From Eubacterium ruminantium (GTDB lineage Bacteria; Bacillota; Clostridia; Lachnospirales; Lachnospiraceae), in contig NZ_FUXA01000011.1 in assembly GCF_900167085.1 (NCBI RefSeq), forward strand, positions 1-64,000: DNA of 64,000 nucleotides, written 5' to 3'. How positions within the stretch are numbered: position 1 is the stretch's first letter; each line of letters opens with the position of its first letter. Under the pieces are notes generated by a model, which saw nothing but the letters and a program-made list of their open reading frames with translations, had not been told where the DNA came from and made no database searches. A program made the position numbers and the translations under genes. Below, piece after piece: positions 50,359 to 60,815 of this stretch.

Positions 50359-51684
50359 ATGAGATACAAGAATAAGAATATAAGATGGTACTATAGTGTA
50401 ATGTATACTGTCTTTGTAATAGGATCAGTGGTTATAGGGCTGGGACTTTTGCTTATGATTATTGGACTTATATCAACAAGCAAGAGGTTGAATAATGTGC
50501 AACATATTGATACGGTTTTACAGGATTCGGGAAATCATGCCGGAAACGCAGCATATTTTGATATAACAGAATCACCGGTTTTTTTGAGTTCCTACAAGAA
50601 GGATGATTACTATCTTATAACCGATGGAAATGAATATCGTATAGCTGAACTCGGTGGTAAAGAATACGAAAAGATAAAATCAGCTGTTGATGAGACAGGT
50701 TCTTATCATGTTTGTGGAATGACTCATTTTATAGTTGATTCTGATACAAGAAAAGATATTGCATCTAAAGTTAGCAGTCTTACAGGTCAAAACATGACTA
50801 GTAAAACTATGGATGACGTGCTTGGTGATGTGGTCATTGAATGTATGAAGATCAATTTTTGGAATTTGTATAAAAATAGTGCCGGCATGGTCGGAATTAT
50901 TATTGTGCCTATATTTCTGATTTTATTATTCCTTCCAAGCTTCTATGAACTCAGAACATCGCGTAAAGTCACATCTCTCGGTAATATAACTGCTAAAGAA
51001 ATAGATGCTGAAGCATGTAAAGATGGTTCGGTATGGTTAAGTGATCTGAGGATTTATGTAACGGAGAATATGGTGCTCGGTATAATCAGTGATGCTAAAA
51101 AACATTATGGTCAGGTGGCGCTTAAGTATAACGAAATACAAAGGATATATGGATATAATAAGTCCGATGAGAATAAACCTGTTGAGCGAAGTTATATTGT
51201 TGAAGCTGTTGCTGTTGACGGAAATAAGTATATATTGTCTGATTCAAAAATGACTTGGAGTTCGGATGATTGGACTAATGAAATGGATACACTTTTTGAG
51301 CTGATCAAGGATAAGAATCCAAATGTTCAGTGTGAACCGGATGATGTAAAGTATTTAACATACAGATTTGCGTATACTGTGCTTGATGAAGATGGAAATG
51401 AATCCTCAGAAATGGCTGTAGATGCTGAAGATATCATAAGTGACTTTAATAGTAGCAATTTAGAATCATATTTTAAACCTGCAGATGCTATAGTTTCTAT
51501 GAAAATGAGTATTCCTGCGGATGGCGTGGTTGAGATCACTACCGGTTTCTTTGGGGATAGAGAAGAAGAGGTTAAACCTGTGCTTTACGACTTCCTGAAG
51601 GGGCAGCTTATGGATGGCTGGGGTGAAGATGTTAACATGGATTATGGTTGCGTGATTGATTTCAAAGAATTAGATGTTCATTAA
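50359..51684 (+). CDS. Hypothetical membrane protein
   Basis: 441 residues. TM1 (about 14-38) and TM2 (about 175-195) flank an outside domain with YYLITDGNEYRIAELGGKEY. The C-terminal 240 residues are cytosolic and beta-rich, containing AEACKDGSVWLSDLRIYVTEN, and end with an acidic domain. It resembles membrane proteins of the DUF6709 kind (tentative). GAAAGGG lies about 12 nt before the ATG. No link to the neighbouring hipBA is seen. Confidence 0.6.
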   Translation: MRYKNKNIRWYYSVMYTVFVIGSVVIGLGLLLMIIGLISTSKRLNNVQHIDTVLQDSGNHAGNAAYFDITESPVFLSSYKKDDYYLITDGNEYRIAELGGKEYEKIKSAVDETGSYHVCGMTHFIVDSDTRKDIASKVSSLTGQNMTSKTMDDVLGDVVIECMKINFWNLYKNSAGMVGIIIVPIFLILLFLPSFYELRTSRKVTSLGNITAKEIDAEACKDGSVWLSDLRIYVTENMVLGIISDAKKHYGQVALKYNEIQRIYGYNKSDENKPVERSYIVEAVAVDGNKYILSDSKMTWSSDDWTNEMDTLFELIKDKNPNVQCEPDDVKYLTYRFAYTVLDEDGNESSEMAVDAEDIISDFNSSNLESYFKPADAIVSMKMSIPADGVVEITTGFFGDREEEVKPVLYDFLKGQLMDGWGEDVNMDYGCVIDFKELDVH

Positions 51685-51710
51685 ATGAAATTGGTAAATA
51701 AATGAATAGA

Positions 51711-51747
51711 AAAAGGTGTCATTAGTGTGCTGATGATACCTTTTTTT
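51711..51747 (+). terminator. Intrinsic terminator
   Basis: 12-bp stem (arm AAAAGGTGTCAT, one G-T), T7, followed by a CTATTCAG motif and TATGGTATATTTT resembling the recurrent box. Confidence 0.75.
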
Positions 51748-51894
51748 GCTATTCAGATACCACCTTTTTATGGTATATTTTATATATGGGGAATAACCGA
51801 ACCCGGAGGCTTTTAATAAGGAGAAAAAAGAGTATCAGGCAAAATTCACTGAGGTACTTGAGAAACTTATTGACGGATAGTCCATTAAAAAAGG

Positions 51895-52909
51895 GTGATC
51901 AGGTTGAAAAAAACTTTAATCAGTATAGTAAATGTAATCATTATAGCGTTCATATTGATTTTCGTTGTTTTTTATTCAAGATATGAGAATAAAGAATTTT
52001 ACCTTAGACAGATTGAAAACTTTGAAAATACTACAGTCACCATGGAACAGGTAACGGAAAATCATCTTGAAGGTGAGCAAAGAATTTGTGAATCAGTCTA
52101 TTTTTGAAAAGGAAGGTCTTAGTGTACCTACAACATATAAGGAGCTTGTTGATGTGTGCAATTCATTTCGTGAAAAAGGTTATGAAAATCCGATTATGGG
52201 ATTCTCAAAAGATGAGAAAACTTCGCTTTTTACTTTGACCATCTATCCATATTTCTGTGAAACAGTGGCAAAGGACGCTGAGGCTGTCAAAAAACTGAAT
52301 TCTCTCAATACTTCTGCCGGAGAATATATGCGCCCTTCACTTGAAAGGATAACTAAGTTTATGCAAGAAGGTTGTATAAATCTTAATGCTTGTGATAAGA
52401 TTGAAGACAATTATGAGGCAGTAATACTTCGCTTTTTTGAAGGTGATATACCGATGATGACTTGCTCCGGAGATACTGTGTCCGGTACGAAGAAAAGGGA
52501 AAGTCGTTCGGAAGCATTTATAGCTAAGCCTTTTACATATACATTTGTTCCGATTCCTATATCTGATGAGGGTGCAATATTCCTGGATATGTCGAATCTG
52601 CAGTTTTCTGTCAATAAAGACAGTGCGAATCTGAATATGGCAAATGAATTTATGCGTTTTCTGATCACTTCCAAAGAACTAAGTGAAATGGCGCAGAATA
52701 AGGGGCTTATGTCACCGACAAAGGATCTGTCATTTAACAGTATGTATGCTGCTTTTGGTAATGTTCCGGAATCAAAGATTCTTTCTCCTGAAGAGATTGG
52801 GCTTACGGATGATGCTATCTTACAGTTAAGAATGGCAGTATATAATGTTGGAACAGGTAAAATGACAATTGATGAAGCTATTGGAGCATATGGCTCTTTT
52901 ACAAAATAA
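51895..52909 (+). pseudogene. Extracellular solute-binding protein (sugar ABC type), deleted and frameshifted
   Basis: GTG 51895 gives a signal-anchor start (LKKTLISIVNVIIIAFILIF) and a short mature part ending at 52105. From about 52067 another frame gives NQSIFEKEGLSVPTTYKELVDVC and the rest of a family-1 solute-binding protein (for example SNLQFSVNKDSANLNMANEFM) to TAA 52907. The N-terminal lobe of about 100-150 residues expected between them is absent. Permease and ATPase genes are not present. Confidence 0.7.
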
Positions 52910-52930
52910 TATTTATAAAGAGATAAAAAA

Positions 52931-53533
52931 ATGGGCAAAAATAACAGAAATAATAAGAAAAGAAAGAAAAAAAATCGAAATAAACAGGTTGTAAATAATC
53001 AAAATCGAAATGAAGTCGATTCTTCAAAAAAATCCATAAAGGGATATGTCATTGGAATTATTGCATGTTTGCCATTTCTTGCTTTTGGTGTAGCATTAAT
53101 ATTTGCGTATTTCTCAATTGATTCATCGATGAAATCCTGTACCGAGGAAACTGTAGGAGTTGTTGGGAAAGTTACCAAGTCAAAGAGTATGAAAAGAGCA
53201 AGTAGATTTTGGTATATTCAACGCAATTATAAGGCAAAATGTACATATGTAGTCAATGGGAAAGAGGTTGTTGAAAATATAAAATTATCTAAAAAGATAA
53301 GTGAAGGTCAGAGGGTCCGTATAAGGTATAATCCTAAGAATCCGGAAGAAAAATACATTGTTGGATATGAGGATACAGGAAATATAATCTTGCTTATATT
53401 TGGGATTGTTTGGAGTGCTCTGATTTTATTTATTATATTTGCCTTGGTCAACGGACTTATTTACAGAAAAACCGGAGTGGATTTGCTTCTTAAATATCAA
53501 GAATCAAAAAGGAAAAAAAGAATAGAAAGATGA
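52931..53533 (+). CDS. DUF3592-like membrane protein
   Basis: 200 residues: a very basic, Asn/Lys-rich first 35 residues, TM1 (about 40-65), a domain with GVVGKVTKSKS and CTYVVNGKEVVENIKLS, then VRIRYNPKNPEEKYIVG and TM2 (about 155-180). This order is that of DUF3592. Role unknown. AGAGAT is a weak ribosome site. Confidence 0.7.
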   Translation: MGKNNRNNKKRKKKNRNKQVVNNQNRNEVDSSKKSIKGYVIGIIACLPFLAFGVALIFAYFSIDSSMKSCTEETVGVVGKVTKSKSMKRASRFWYIQRNYKAKCTYVVNGKEVVENIKLSKKISEGQRVRIRYNPKNPEEKYIVGYEDTGNIILLIFGIVWSALILFIIFALVNGLIYRKTGVDLLLKYQESKRKKRIER

Positions 53534-53616
53534 CATAATAAAGAATACAAATGATTTAAGACTTAATATTAGTGATAAAATGAGAAAGATTAAAAATAAT
53601 CGGAGGTAAGACAACA

Positions 53617-53973
53617 TTGGTAAAAGTATATTGCTATTCAAAATGTACAACTTGCAAGAAGGCTTTGAAATGGTTAGATGATAAAGGAGTTAAGTATCAG
53701 TTGATCGATCTTAAGGAAGATAATCCGGATGAAAAGACGCTTAGATCGCTTCATAAGAAGAGCGGACTTCCACTGAAGAGGTTCTTCAATACAAGCGGTA
53801 TGATTTATAGAGAGCTTGAACTTTCGAAAAAGTTACCTGATATGAGTGAGGATGAGCAGTTTAAACTCCTTGCTTCAGACGGAATGCTCGTTAAAAGACC
53901 ACTTCTTGTTACAAAAGACAAAGTGCTTACAGGATTTAAGGAGAAAGAGTGGGAAGAATGTGCATTTATTTAG
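53617..53973 (+). CDS. Spx/MgsR (ArsC-like) family protein
   Basis: 118 residues from TTG 53617 (CGGAGGT 9 nt upstream). The opening VKVYCYSKCTTCKKALKWL has a CxxC redox pair; RPLLVTKDKVLTGFKEKEW is the family C-terminal motif. Spx-type proteins bind the RNA-polymerase alpha C-terminal domain under disulfide stress, while ArsC-like ones are reductases; the two cannot be separated by sequence here. The next gene starts inside its 3' end. Confidence 0.85.
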   Translation: MVKVYCYSKCTTCKKALKWLDDKGVKYQLIDLKEDNPDEKTLRSLHKKSGLPLKRFFNTSGMIYRELELSKKLPDMSEDEQFKLLASDGMLVKRPLLVTKDKVLTGFKEKEWEECAFI

Positions 53974-54614
53974 TTAAGAGAATTACAGAGGCTGATTATG
54001 GATGCGAGGATACGGGAAGAGATGAGCCTATGGCTCTTCTTTTTCTTGAGCCGATATCTATAAAATCCGGTAGAGATCATAAAGATGTTGCAGTAGTAAG
54101 TAACGACAATGCTTTCGGAGGAAAAAGAGTTGAAGTATCGGAAGCATTTTTAGCAAAATATGGAATAAGTGAAGGAAAGAAAGTAGTGATAAGTGAAAAT
54201 GGCGAGATCAGAAAATGCATCCGCGTAGTTGCTGCTATCATTATTTCCGAAAATTCAGATAAAAAGAAAATGGTATTTGCAACCCAGAGAGGTTATGGCG
54301 AATTTAAAGATGGTTGGGAATTTCCGGGCGGTAAGATTGAAGATGGTGAAACTCCTGAAGAAGCGATAGTTAGAGAGATAAAGGAAGAACTGGAAACAGA
54401 GATAAAGGTCGAAAACTATTTTGACACTATCGAATATGATTATCCGGAATTCCATTTATCCATGGATTGCTTTGTTGCAAGCATAGTAGAAGGCGATATC
54501 GTTTTAAAGGAACATGAGGCCGCAAAGTGGCTTACTGTGGATGAACTTGACTGCGTGGAATGGCTTCCTGCAGATATAACAATCATCGACGAAATAAGGC
54601 AGCTTCTGCAGTAA
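53961..54614 (+). CDS. MutT-like Nudix hydrolase with an N-terminal extra domain
   Basis: 217 residues from ATG 53961, overlapping the spx-like gene by 13 nt (GGGAAG upstream). Residues 1-85 form a small domain (MCIYLVKRITEADYGCED) of a sort often attached to this group. The Nudix box is GGKIEDGETPEEAIVREIKEELET (about residues 122-145), with G replaced by T at its end. Closest in style to (d)NTP pyrophosphohydrolases such as 8-oxo-dGTPase; a DNA-sanitising role is the family inference. Confidence 0.85.
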   Translation, partial: CIYLVKRITEADYGCEDTGRDEPMALLFLEPISIKSGRDHKDVAVVSNDNAFGGKRVEVSEAFLAKYGISEGKKVVISENGEIRKCIRVVAAIIISENSDKKKMVFATQRGYGEFKDGWEFPGGKIEDGETPEEAIVREIKEELETEIKVENYFDTIEYDYPEFHLSMDCFVASIVEGDIVLKEHEAAKWLTVDELDCVEWLPADITIIDEIRQLLQ

Positions 54615-54681
54615 TACCATTTCTTTTTTTATGTTTATTAAAATATAATCAACAGTATTCAACTAATAGGAGGAAAGTGAA

Positions 54682-55299
54682 ATGGGGTTAGAAAATTTCC
54701 TTAGTTCAGGTAATATGAGACTGGATCAGCAGCTTAAATTTTCGGCTGAAATAGATAAGATGACGAATGTTTACAGAAGAACACTTCTTGTTTCGGGAGA
54801 AAGAAGAGAAAATGATGCAGAACATTCATGGCATGTTGCGGTAATGGCACTTCTTTTTAAGGAATACTGCGTAGAGGAGCCGAATGTTGAACGAGCTATA
54901 AAAATGCTTGTGGTTCATGATCTTATAGAGATTTATGCCGGAGACACTTTCGCATATGATGTTAAAGGAAATGAATCCAAAGCGGAAAGAGAAGCTGCGG
55001 CTGCAGACAAACTTTATTCTCAGCTGCCTCCTGAACAGGGTAGTGAACTAAAAGCTCTTTGGGAGGAGTTCGATGGGATGGAAACGGTAGATGCAAAATA
55101 TGCAGCATGCCTTGACCGAATTCAGCCCCTTCTTCACAATACACTTACAGAGGGGCATACATGGCAGAATAACGGAGCTGTAAGGTCCCAGGTTGAAGCA
55201 AGGGCCGGTATAGTTAAAGAGTTTATGCCGGAAGTTTATGCGTGGATAGATAAAAATCTCGACAGAGGTGTTGAATTAGGATGGATTAAGGATATATAA
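54682..55299 (+). CDS. HD-domain hydrolase (YfbR/HDDC2-like)
   Basis: 205 residues with the metal-binding HD motif set ENDAEHSWHVAVMA, LVVHDLIEIYAGDTFAYD and CLDRIQPLLHN. Relatives are 5'-deoxynucleotidases. AGGAGG lies 7 nt before the ATG and an AT-rich promoter-like stretch upstream. Confidence 0.85.
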   Translation: MGLENFLSSGNMRLDQQLKFSAEIDKMTNVYRRTLLVSGERRENDAEHSWHVAVMALLFKEYCVEEPNVERAIKMLVVHDLIEIYAGDTFAYDVKGNESKAEREAAAADKLYSQLPPEQGSELKALWEEFDGMETVDAKYAACLDRIQPLLHNTLTEGHTWQNNGAVRSQVEARAGIVKEFMPEVYAWIDKNLDRGVELGWIKDI

Positions 55300-55387
55300 A
55301 TATTTCCTGAGTTTAAACAGATCAAATACACTTCTTAGTCTTAAATTTAAGTTTGATTATGTACGTAATTTTATACAATTTAATATA

Positions 55388-55416
55388 TTTACATGTAGTA
55401 TAAAATATAATATATT
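55388..55416 (+). promoter_or_regulatory. Promoter of the pantothenate/CoA operon
   Basis: TTTACA (55388-55393), 17-bp spacer, TATATT (55411-55416). The transcript would have a 5' UTR of about 118 nt to 55541, with pairing segments (for example CTTTCATTT / AAATGAAAG across 55489-55530). A pan-type RNA motif is known before such operons; I cannot confirm it here. Confidence 0.55.
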
Positions 55417-55541
55417 GTACACGAAAAGGATGGTATTCGAAAGAAGCTGTACCCGTTATATTTAATAGCTGACATATTAAGGCATGCTTTCATTTAACTT
55501 TAGTTTTATAGACCAAAGCAAAAATGAAAGGTGGTGATGGT

Positions 55542-56393
55542 ATGAGGATTGGATTTATTGGCGCCGGAAAAGTCGGATGTACTCTCGGTAAGTATTTCAG
55601 AGAGAACGGTATTCCTGTTTCGGGATATTACAACCGAACGAGCGAACATGCGAAGGAAGCGGCGGAGTTTACTGATACTTTGTACTATGAAGATGTTAAT
55701 GACCTTATAAATGAAAGCGATATGATCTTTATCACAGTCAGCGACAATTCTATTCCTATGGTTTATGGATCGTTAGACAAGAAGATCCTTGCCGGGAAGA
55801 TTATTGCTCACAGTAGCGGAGCACTCTCGTCATCAGTATTCACTGATTCAGGGACGTACGGATTCTATGGTTATTCAATCCATCCAATATATGCCGTCAA
55901 TGACAGATTTACAGCATATAAAAATGTTCAAAATGCATTTATTACAATTGAAGGAAATGAAGATAAGATAGATTTTCTGCTGAATCTTTTTCGAAGCTTA
56001 GGTAATAAGACTGCGAAGATATCGAGTGAAAATAAAGTGAGATATCACTCAGCAGCTGTATTTGCAAGCAATTTGGTTTGTGGGCTTTTCGGAAAAGCGG
56101 AGGATATACTTGTAAGCTGTGGCTTTTCTCAGGATGATGCAAAGGATGCACTAAAGGGACTATTTCTTGATAATGCGTCAGGTATTGCTGATAAAGGGCC
56201 TATGCTTCAGCTGACAGGACCTATTGAGAGAAATGATACAGGTACAGTCAGAAAACATCTTGATGTTCTTTCCGAAGACGAAAAAGAGGTATATATAGCG
56301 GCTTCCAAGGCTGTTTTGAAACTGGCGAAAAGGAAGCATTCTGATAGGGACTATAATGAAATGGAGACACTCTTAGGGGGTGGAAAGGAGTAA
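55542..56393 (+). CDS. panG: DUF2520 / Rossmann-like ketopantoate reductase candidate
   Basis: 283 residues from ATG 55542 (AAAGGTGGTG upstream). Rossmann site [13 protein letters not shown] (residues 4-16), [15 protein letters not shown], then SVDN-like [11 protein letters not shown] and [11 protein letters not shown], and a C-terminal helical domain. It stands where the missing step (ketopantoate to pantoate) should be encoded, in front of panB, panC and panD, and no panE is present. PanG of Francisella is the precedent, so this assignment rests on family and context. Confidence 0.8.
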   Translation: MRIGFIGAGKVGCTLGKYFRENGIPVSGYYNRTSEHAKEAAEFTDTLYYEDVNDLINESDMIFITVSDNSIPMVYGSLDKKILAGKIIAHSSGALSSSVFTDSGTYGFYGYSIHPIYAVNDRFTAYKNVQNAFITIEGNEDKIDFLLNLFRSLGNKTAKISSENKVRYHSAAVFASNLVCGLFGKAEDILVSCGFSQDDAKDALKGLFLDNASGIADKGPMLQLTGPIERNDTGTVRKHLDVLSEDEKEVYIAASKAVLKLAKRKHSDRDYNEMETLLGGGKE

Positions 56394-56397
56394 CATT

Positions 56398-57228
56398 ATG
56401 AAGAATACAGTTGTTACATTTAAGGAAATGAAGCAGAAGGGTGAGAAGATATCTATGCTTACAGGATATGATTATTCAACAGCTAAGCTGCTTGATGAAG
56501 GCGGAATAAATGGTATACTTGTTGGGGATTCTCTTGGCAATGTTATGCTTGGTTATGAAGATACAGTATCGGTTACAATGGAAGATATGATACATCACGG
56601 AGCTGCAGTAGCAAGAGGAGCTAAAAATGCACTTGTAGTTATCGATATGCCATTTATGTCATATCAAACAAGTGTATATGATGCAGTCGTAAATGCAGGC
56701 CGTCTTATGAAGGAAGGTCGTGCAAATGCAGTTAAACTTGAAGGTGGCGAAGAAGTGGCTGATGTGATAAAGGCTATTACAAAGGCAGGAATTCCTGTTA
56801 TGGCTCATATCGGACTTACACCTCAGCATGTAAATGAGTTTGGTGGATATAAGGTTCAGGGTAAGGATTCAGCAACAGCAAAGAAACTTATTCGTGATGC
56901 AAAAGCTGTAGAAGCAGCCGGAGCATTTGCTGTTACACTTGAATGCGTACCATCGAAGCTTGCAGAGAAAGTTACTAAGGAACTTTCAATTCCTACAATC
57001 GGTATCGGTGCCGGTGCCGGATGTGACGGACAGATTTTAGTATATGCGGACATGCTTGCCATGTTCAGTGATTACAGACCAAAATTCGTTAAGAACTTTG
57101 CAAATGTAAGAGAAATCATGGTTCAGGCATTTAAGGAATATGATTCGGAAGTTAAGGCCGGTACTTATCCTGCAGAAGAGCATGGATATGCTATTTCAGA
57201 TGAAGTACTCAGCCAGCTTGATGATTAA
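56398..57228 (+). CDS. panB: 3-methyl-2-oxobutanoate hydroxymethyltransferase
   Basis: 276 residues from ATG 56398, AAAGGAG 7 nt upstream and only 4 nt after panG. It makes ketopantoate from ketoisovalerate and methylene-THF. Motifs: [66 protein letters not shown] and [20 protein letters not shown]. All active-site regions present, normal length. Confidence 0.97.
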   Translation: MKNTVVTFKEMKQKGEKISMLTGYDYSTAKLLDEGGINGILVGDSLGNVMLGYEDTVSVTMEDMIHHGAAVARGAKNALVVIDMPFMSYQTSVYDAVVNAGRLMKEGRANAVKLEGGEEVADVIKAITKAGIPVMAHIGLTPQHVNEFGGYKVQGKDSATAKKLIRDAKAVEAAGAFAVTLECVPSKLAEKVTKELSIPTIGIGAGAGCDGQILVYADMLAMFSDYRPKFVKNFANVREIMVQAFKEYDSEVKAGTYPAEEHGYAISDEVLSQLDD

Positions 57229-57359
57229 TTAATTAGATACAAGAAGTCAAATAAAAATGACTCAATGAACAGATGAATGATCAAATAATTGGATAAATGA
57301 TTAAGTAAATAATCAGATAAATTTTCAGATAAAATATGTTTAGTGAAAGGAAAAATGAT

Positions 57360-58211
57360 ATGTACGTAGTTAAAACTATTGCAGAGGTAAGAGCACACGT
57401 TGCAGCATGGAGAAAGCAGGGCAAGACAGTTGGTCTTGTTACAACAATGGGATATCTTCACGAGGGACATCAGTCACTTATAAAGAAGTCTGTTGAAGAG
57501 AACAACAGAACAGTTGTTACTATATTTGTAAATCCAATGCAGTTCGGTCCTACAGAAGACCTTGAAAGCTATCCAAGAGATCTTGAGAAGGATTTAAAGC
57601 TTTGTGAGGAAACAGGAGCTCGTCTCGTATTTGCACCTGATCCTGAAGAAATGTATGAAGAAGGATTTGTATCATACGTTGATATGAATGGTCTTACAAA
57701 TCATCTTTGCGGTCTTTCAAGACCAATTCATTTCAGAGGAGTTTGTACAGTTGTAAATAAATTCTTCAATATCGTTCAGCCTGATCGTGCATATTTTGGA
57801 CAGAAGGATGCTCAGCAGCTCGCTGTTATTAAGAGAATGGTTAAGGACCTTAATATGAATGTTGAGGTTATCGGTTGCCCTATAGTACGTGAGGAAGACG
57901 GACTTGCCATGAGCTCAAGAAATACATACATGGACGAGAAAGAGCATAAGGCGGCACTTATCTTAAGCCGTTCACTCCTTCTTGGTAAGAAGATCATCAA
58001 TGACGGCGAGAAAGATCCTAAGAAAGTAACAGAGAAAATGATCGAGCTTATCAATTCAGAGCCAATGGCAGAGATTGATTATGTAGAGATAGTAAATAAT
58101 GAGACTATGGAAGCTGTTGACAAGATTCAGGGAGAAATCCTTTGTGCTATCGCTGTAAAGATCAATAATAAAGTTAGACTTATAGACAACTTTATCATGA
58201 ATGTGAGGTAA
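57360..58211 (+). CDS. panC: Pantothenate synthetase
   Basis: 283 residues from ATG 57360 (AAAGGA upstream). Joins pantoate and beta-alanine with ATP. The ATP-binding motif [55 protein letters not shown] and the KMSKS-like MSSRNTYM are complete. It lies 131 nt after panB, a wider gap filled by AT-rich sequence without a clear terminator. Confidence 0.97.
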   Translation: MYVVKTIAEVRAHVAAWRKQGKTVGLVTTMGYLHEGHQSLIKKSVEENNRTVVTIFVNPMQFGPTEDLESYPRDLEKDLKLCEETGARLVFAPDPEEMYEEGFVSYVDMNGLTNHLCGLSRPIHFRGVCTVVNKFFNIVQPDRAYFGQKDAQQLAVIKRMVKDLNMNVEVIGCPIVREEDGLAMSSRNTYMDEKEHKAALILSRSLLLGKKIINDGEKDPKKVTEKMIELINSEPMAEIDYVEIVNNETMEAVDKIQGEILCAIAVKINNKVRLIDNFIMNVR

Positions 58212-58215
58212 ATAT

Positions 58216-58620
58216 ATGCTTCTTAATGTTTTGAAAGGTAAAATTCATAGAGCGACGGTGGTTCAGGCAGAACTTAACTATGTCGGAAGTATAACCATCG
58301 ATGAGGAGCTTATGGAATCAGCCGGAATCGTTGAATATGAGAAAGTTCAGGTTGTTGATGTAGATAATGGCAACAGACTTGAGACTTATGTTATAGCCGG
58401 CGAAAGAGGCAGTGGAATGATCTGTCTTAACGGTGCGGCAGCAAGATGTGTATCTGCAGGTGATAAGGTTATCATTATGTGTTATGCGATCATGGATCCG
58501 GAAGAATTTAAAGAGAATCCGCCTAAGGTTGTATTTGTAGATGATGACAATAAGATAGTTCGTGTTACAAGATATGAAAAGCATGGGCTTCTCACAGATG
58601 AAATGATAGAAGATCAGTAA
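58216..58620 (+). CDS. panD: Aspartate 1-decarboxylase precursor
   Basis: 134 residues. The self-cleavage site is Gly24-Ser25 in [10 protein letters not shown], which yields the pyruvoyl cofactor; Lys9 ([10 protein letters not shown]) and Tyr58-region [14 protein letters not shown] are conserved. Makes beta-alanine for PanC. Starts 4 nt after panC. Confidence 0.97.
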   Translation: MLLNVLKGKIHRATVVQAELNYVGSITIDEELMESAGIVEYEKVQVVDVDNGNRLETYVIAGERGSGMICLNGAAARCVSAGDKVIIMCYAIMDPEEFKENPPKVVFVDDDNKIVRVTRYEKHGLLTDEMIEDQ

Positions 58621-58646
58621 GCAGTATTTGATTGGGGAGATAAGAT

Positions 58647-59858
58647 ATGATTAAAGGTAAGAAGATTATTCTCGGTATTTCCGGAGGGATTGCAGCATAT
58701 AAAATGACAAATGTCGCAAGTATGCTCTATAAACTTGGGGCTGATGTTCATGTTATCATGACTAAAAATGCATGCAATTTCATTACACCTAAGACATTTG
58801 AAGTTCTTACAAAGAATAAAGTATATATAGATACTTTCGATGAAGAACCGGATGATGCAGTAAATGTTCCGCATATTTCACTGGGACAATCAGCTGATTG
58901 TTTTTTGATCGCACCGGCTACTGCAAATATTATAGCAAAACTGGCTCATGGAATTGCAGATGATATGCTCACAACAACTGTGCTTCCTGCCAGATGCCCA
59001 ATGCTTATCTGCCCATCAATGAACGGATATATGTTAGATAATTCTGTGACTCAGGAGAATATTGAGATTCTTCGTAAAAGAGGTTACAAGGTGATTGATT
59101 CCGAATTCGGAAATCTTGCCTGCGGATATGAAGGTAAGGGTAAGCTTCCGAAGGAAGAAGTTCTGGTGGAACATATTTTAAATGCAGTTGAATTTGATCA
59201 TGATATGGAAGGAAAGAAGGTTATGGTTTCTGCAGGACCTACTGAGGAACCGCTTGATCCTGTTCGTATCATCACAAATCATTCTTCAGGAAAAATGGGT
59301 TATGCCCTGGCAAGAGTTGCTGCAAAACGTGGAGCAAAGGTTACTCTTGTTTCAGGACCCGTAAATCTAGAAACACCATTAAATGTTGAGAGAGTGAATA
59401 TTACAACTGCGAATGATATGTATGAAGAGATAACAAAAAGGGCTGGAGACCAGGATATTATAATAATGGCGGCAGCAGTTGCTGATTATACGCCGGAAAC
59501 AGTTGCAGAGAATAAAATCAAGAAAAAAGAAGGTGGCATGAGCATTCCTCTTAAGAGAACTCATGATATCCTTAAGACTCTTGGTGAGAATAAGAAAGAT
59601 GGTCAGTTCATTTGCGGATTTTCTATGGAAACAGAGAATCTTCTTGAGAATTCATCAGCTAAACTTGAAAAGAAAAATGCTGATATGATCTGCGCAAACA
59701 GTCTAACTGTTCCGGGAGCAGGTTATAAGGTTGATACCAATATCATCACTCTTATCAAGAAGGTGGAAGGCAGTGATAAACCTGTGATGAGAGAACTTCC
59801 TCTTATGAGCAAAGATGAGGCAGCATTTGAGATACTTAGCGAGATAATCGGCCGATAG
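58647..59858 (+). CDS. coaBC: Bifunctional phosphopantothenoylcysteine decarboxylase/phosphopantothenate-cysteine ligase
   Basis: 403 residues. The CoaC flavoprotein half (1-185) has GISGGIAAYK, PSMNGYM and the ACGYEGKGKLP motif with catalytic Cys; the CoaB half (190-403) has VSAGPTEEPLDPVRIITNHSSGKMG and AAAVADYTPE. Follows panD by 26 nt, so the operon runs from ketopantoate to phosphopantetheine. Confidence 0.97.
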   Translation: MIKGKKIILGISGGIAAYKMTNVASMLYKLGADVHVIMTKNACNFITPKTFEVLTKNKVYIDTFDEEPDDAVNVPHISLGQSADCFLIAPATANIIAKLAHGIADDMLTTTVLPARCPMLICPSMNGYMLDNSVTQENIEILRKRGYKVIDSEFGNLACGYEGKGKLPKEEVLVEHILNAVEFDHDMEGKKVMVSAGPTEEPLDPVRIITNHSSGKMGYALARVAAKRGAKVTLVSGPVNLETPLNVERVNITTANDMYEEITKRAGDQDIIIMAAAVADYTPETVAENKIKKKEGGMSIPLKRTHDILKTLGENKKDGQFICGFSMETENLLENSSAKLEKKNADMICANSLTVPGAGYKVDTNIITLIKKVEGSDKPVMRELPLMSKDEAAFEILSEIIGR

Positions 59859-59915
59859 AAAGGAAGATTATTCACGGCAAAATCATAATATTAAGATAAT
59901 AATAACTATAATTTG

Positions 59916-59944
59916 TTGATATATCGAAATATTTATGGTAAACT
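59916..59944 (+). promoter_or_regulatory. Promoter of pyrE
   Basis: TTGATA (59916-59921), 17-bp spacer, TAAACT (59939-59944); transcription would start about 30 nt before ATG 59981. pyrE may also receive read-through from coaBC, since no terminator is seen. Confidence 0.65.
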
Positions 59945-59980
59945 AGACATTGTTTGATTATTTTATAGGAGATGTGATCT

Positions 59981-60640
59981 ATGGAAGCATATAAGCAGGA
60001 ATTTGTTGATTTTATGTTGGACAGTAATGTTCTTAAGTTTGGTGATTTTACTCTTAAAAGTGGTCGTAAATCCCCGTTTTTCATGAATGCAGGATTATAT
60101 ATTACGGGTACACAGCTTATGAAACTTGGCGAATTTTACGCTAAGGCCATACATGAAGCATATGGAGATGATTTTGATGTTATCTTTGGACCTGCTTATA
60201 AGGGAATTCCTATAAGTGTTGCAACTACTATTGCATATAGCAAGCTTTACGGTAAAGAAGTAAGATATTGCTCAAATCGTAAGGAGGCTAAGGACCATGG
60301 CGATGTTGGAATCCTTCTTGGAAGTCCTATTAAGGATGGAGACAGAATAGTTGTTGTTGAAGATGTTACAACATCAGGTAAATCAATGGAAGAAACTATT
60401 CCAATCGTTAAGGCTCAGGGAGATGTAAAGATCTTAGGCCTTATGGTTTCACTCAACAGATGTGAAAGAGGTAAGGGAGATAAGAATGCTCTTGAAGAGA
60501 TAAAGGATCTTTATGGATTTGAGACAAATGCGATTGTTTCTATGGATGAGATAGTTGACTATCTTGTTGAGAAGAAGGTTATCGACGATGAATTAAAGGC
60601 TCGTATTGATGCTTATTATGCAGAATACGGTGTTAAGTAA
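59981..60640 (+). CDS. pyrE: Orotate phosphoribosyltransferase
   Basis: 219 residues: FGDFTLKSGRKSPFFMNAG, VIFGPAYKGIPISVATTIAY, and the PRPP-binding loop RIVVVEDVTTSGKSMEET (about residues 123-140). Makes OMP in pyrimidine synthesis. No other pyr gene nearby. TAGGAG ribosome site. Confidence 0.96.
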   Translation: MEAYKQEFVDFMLDSNVLKFGDFTLKSGRKSPFFMNAGLYITGTQLMKLGEFYAKAIHEAYGDDFDVIFGPAYKGIPISVATTIAYSKLYGKEVRYCSNRKEAKDHGDVGILLGSPIKDGDRIVVVEDVTTSGKSMEETIPIVKAQGDVKILGLMVSLNRCERGKGDKNALEEIKDLYGFETNAIVSMDEIVDYLVEKKVIDDELKARIDAYYAEYGVK

Positions 60641-60653
60641 TAAGGAGATTTTT

Positions 60654-60803
60654 ATGGAGAGAGTATACAAGGTACTTAAAAGATCGGGTTCAAGAAATAT
60701 TGTAACAGGGATACTTCTTATTGTTGCAGGCATTGTCTTTGGTGTCCTTAATATAGTTACAGGAGCAAAGCTTCTTCATAACAGAAGAAACATTCTTTTT
60801 TAA
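60654..60803 (+). CDS. Small single-pass membrane protein (49 aa)
   Basis: ATG 60654 with AAGGAG 7 nt upstream. Basic ends (MERVYKVLKRSGSRN, HNRRN) flank one hydrophobic helix (about residues 18-36). Its stop lies in the ribosome site of the next gene, so the two are translated as a unit and it may be an accessory of the LtaS-like enzyme. Similar small proteins of this sort occur before such genes in relatives (inference). Confidence 0.7.
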   Translation: MERVYKVLKRSGSRNIVTGILLIVAGIVFGVLNIVTGAKLLHNRRNILF

Positions 60804-60815
60804 GGAGTATTATTG

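Noticed and set aside
55424-55541. pan riboswitch-like RNA motif in the panG leader
   Set aside because: The position is right and some pairing is possible, but the conserved bulged-A hairpin could not be recognised with confidence.
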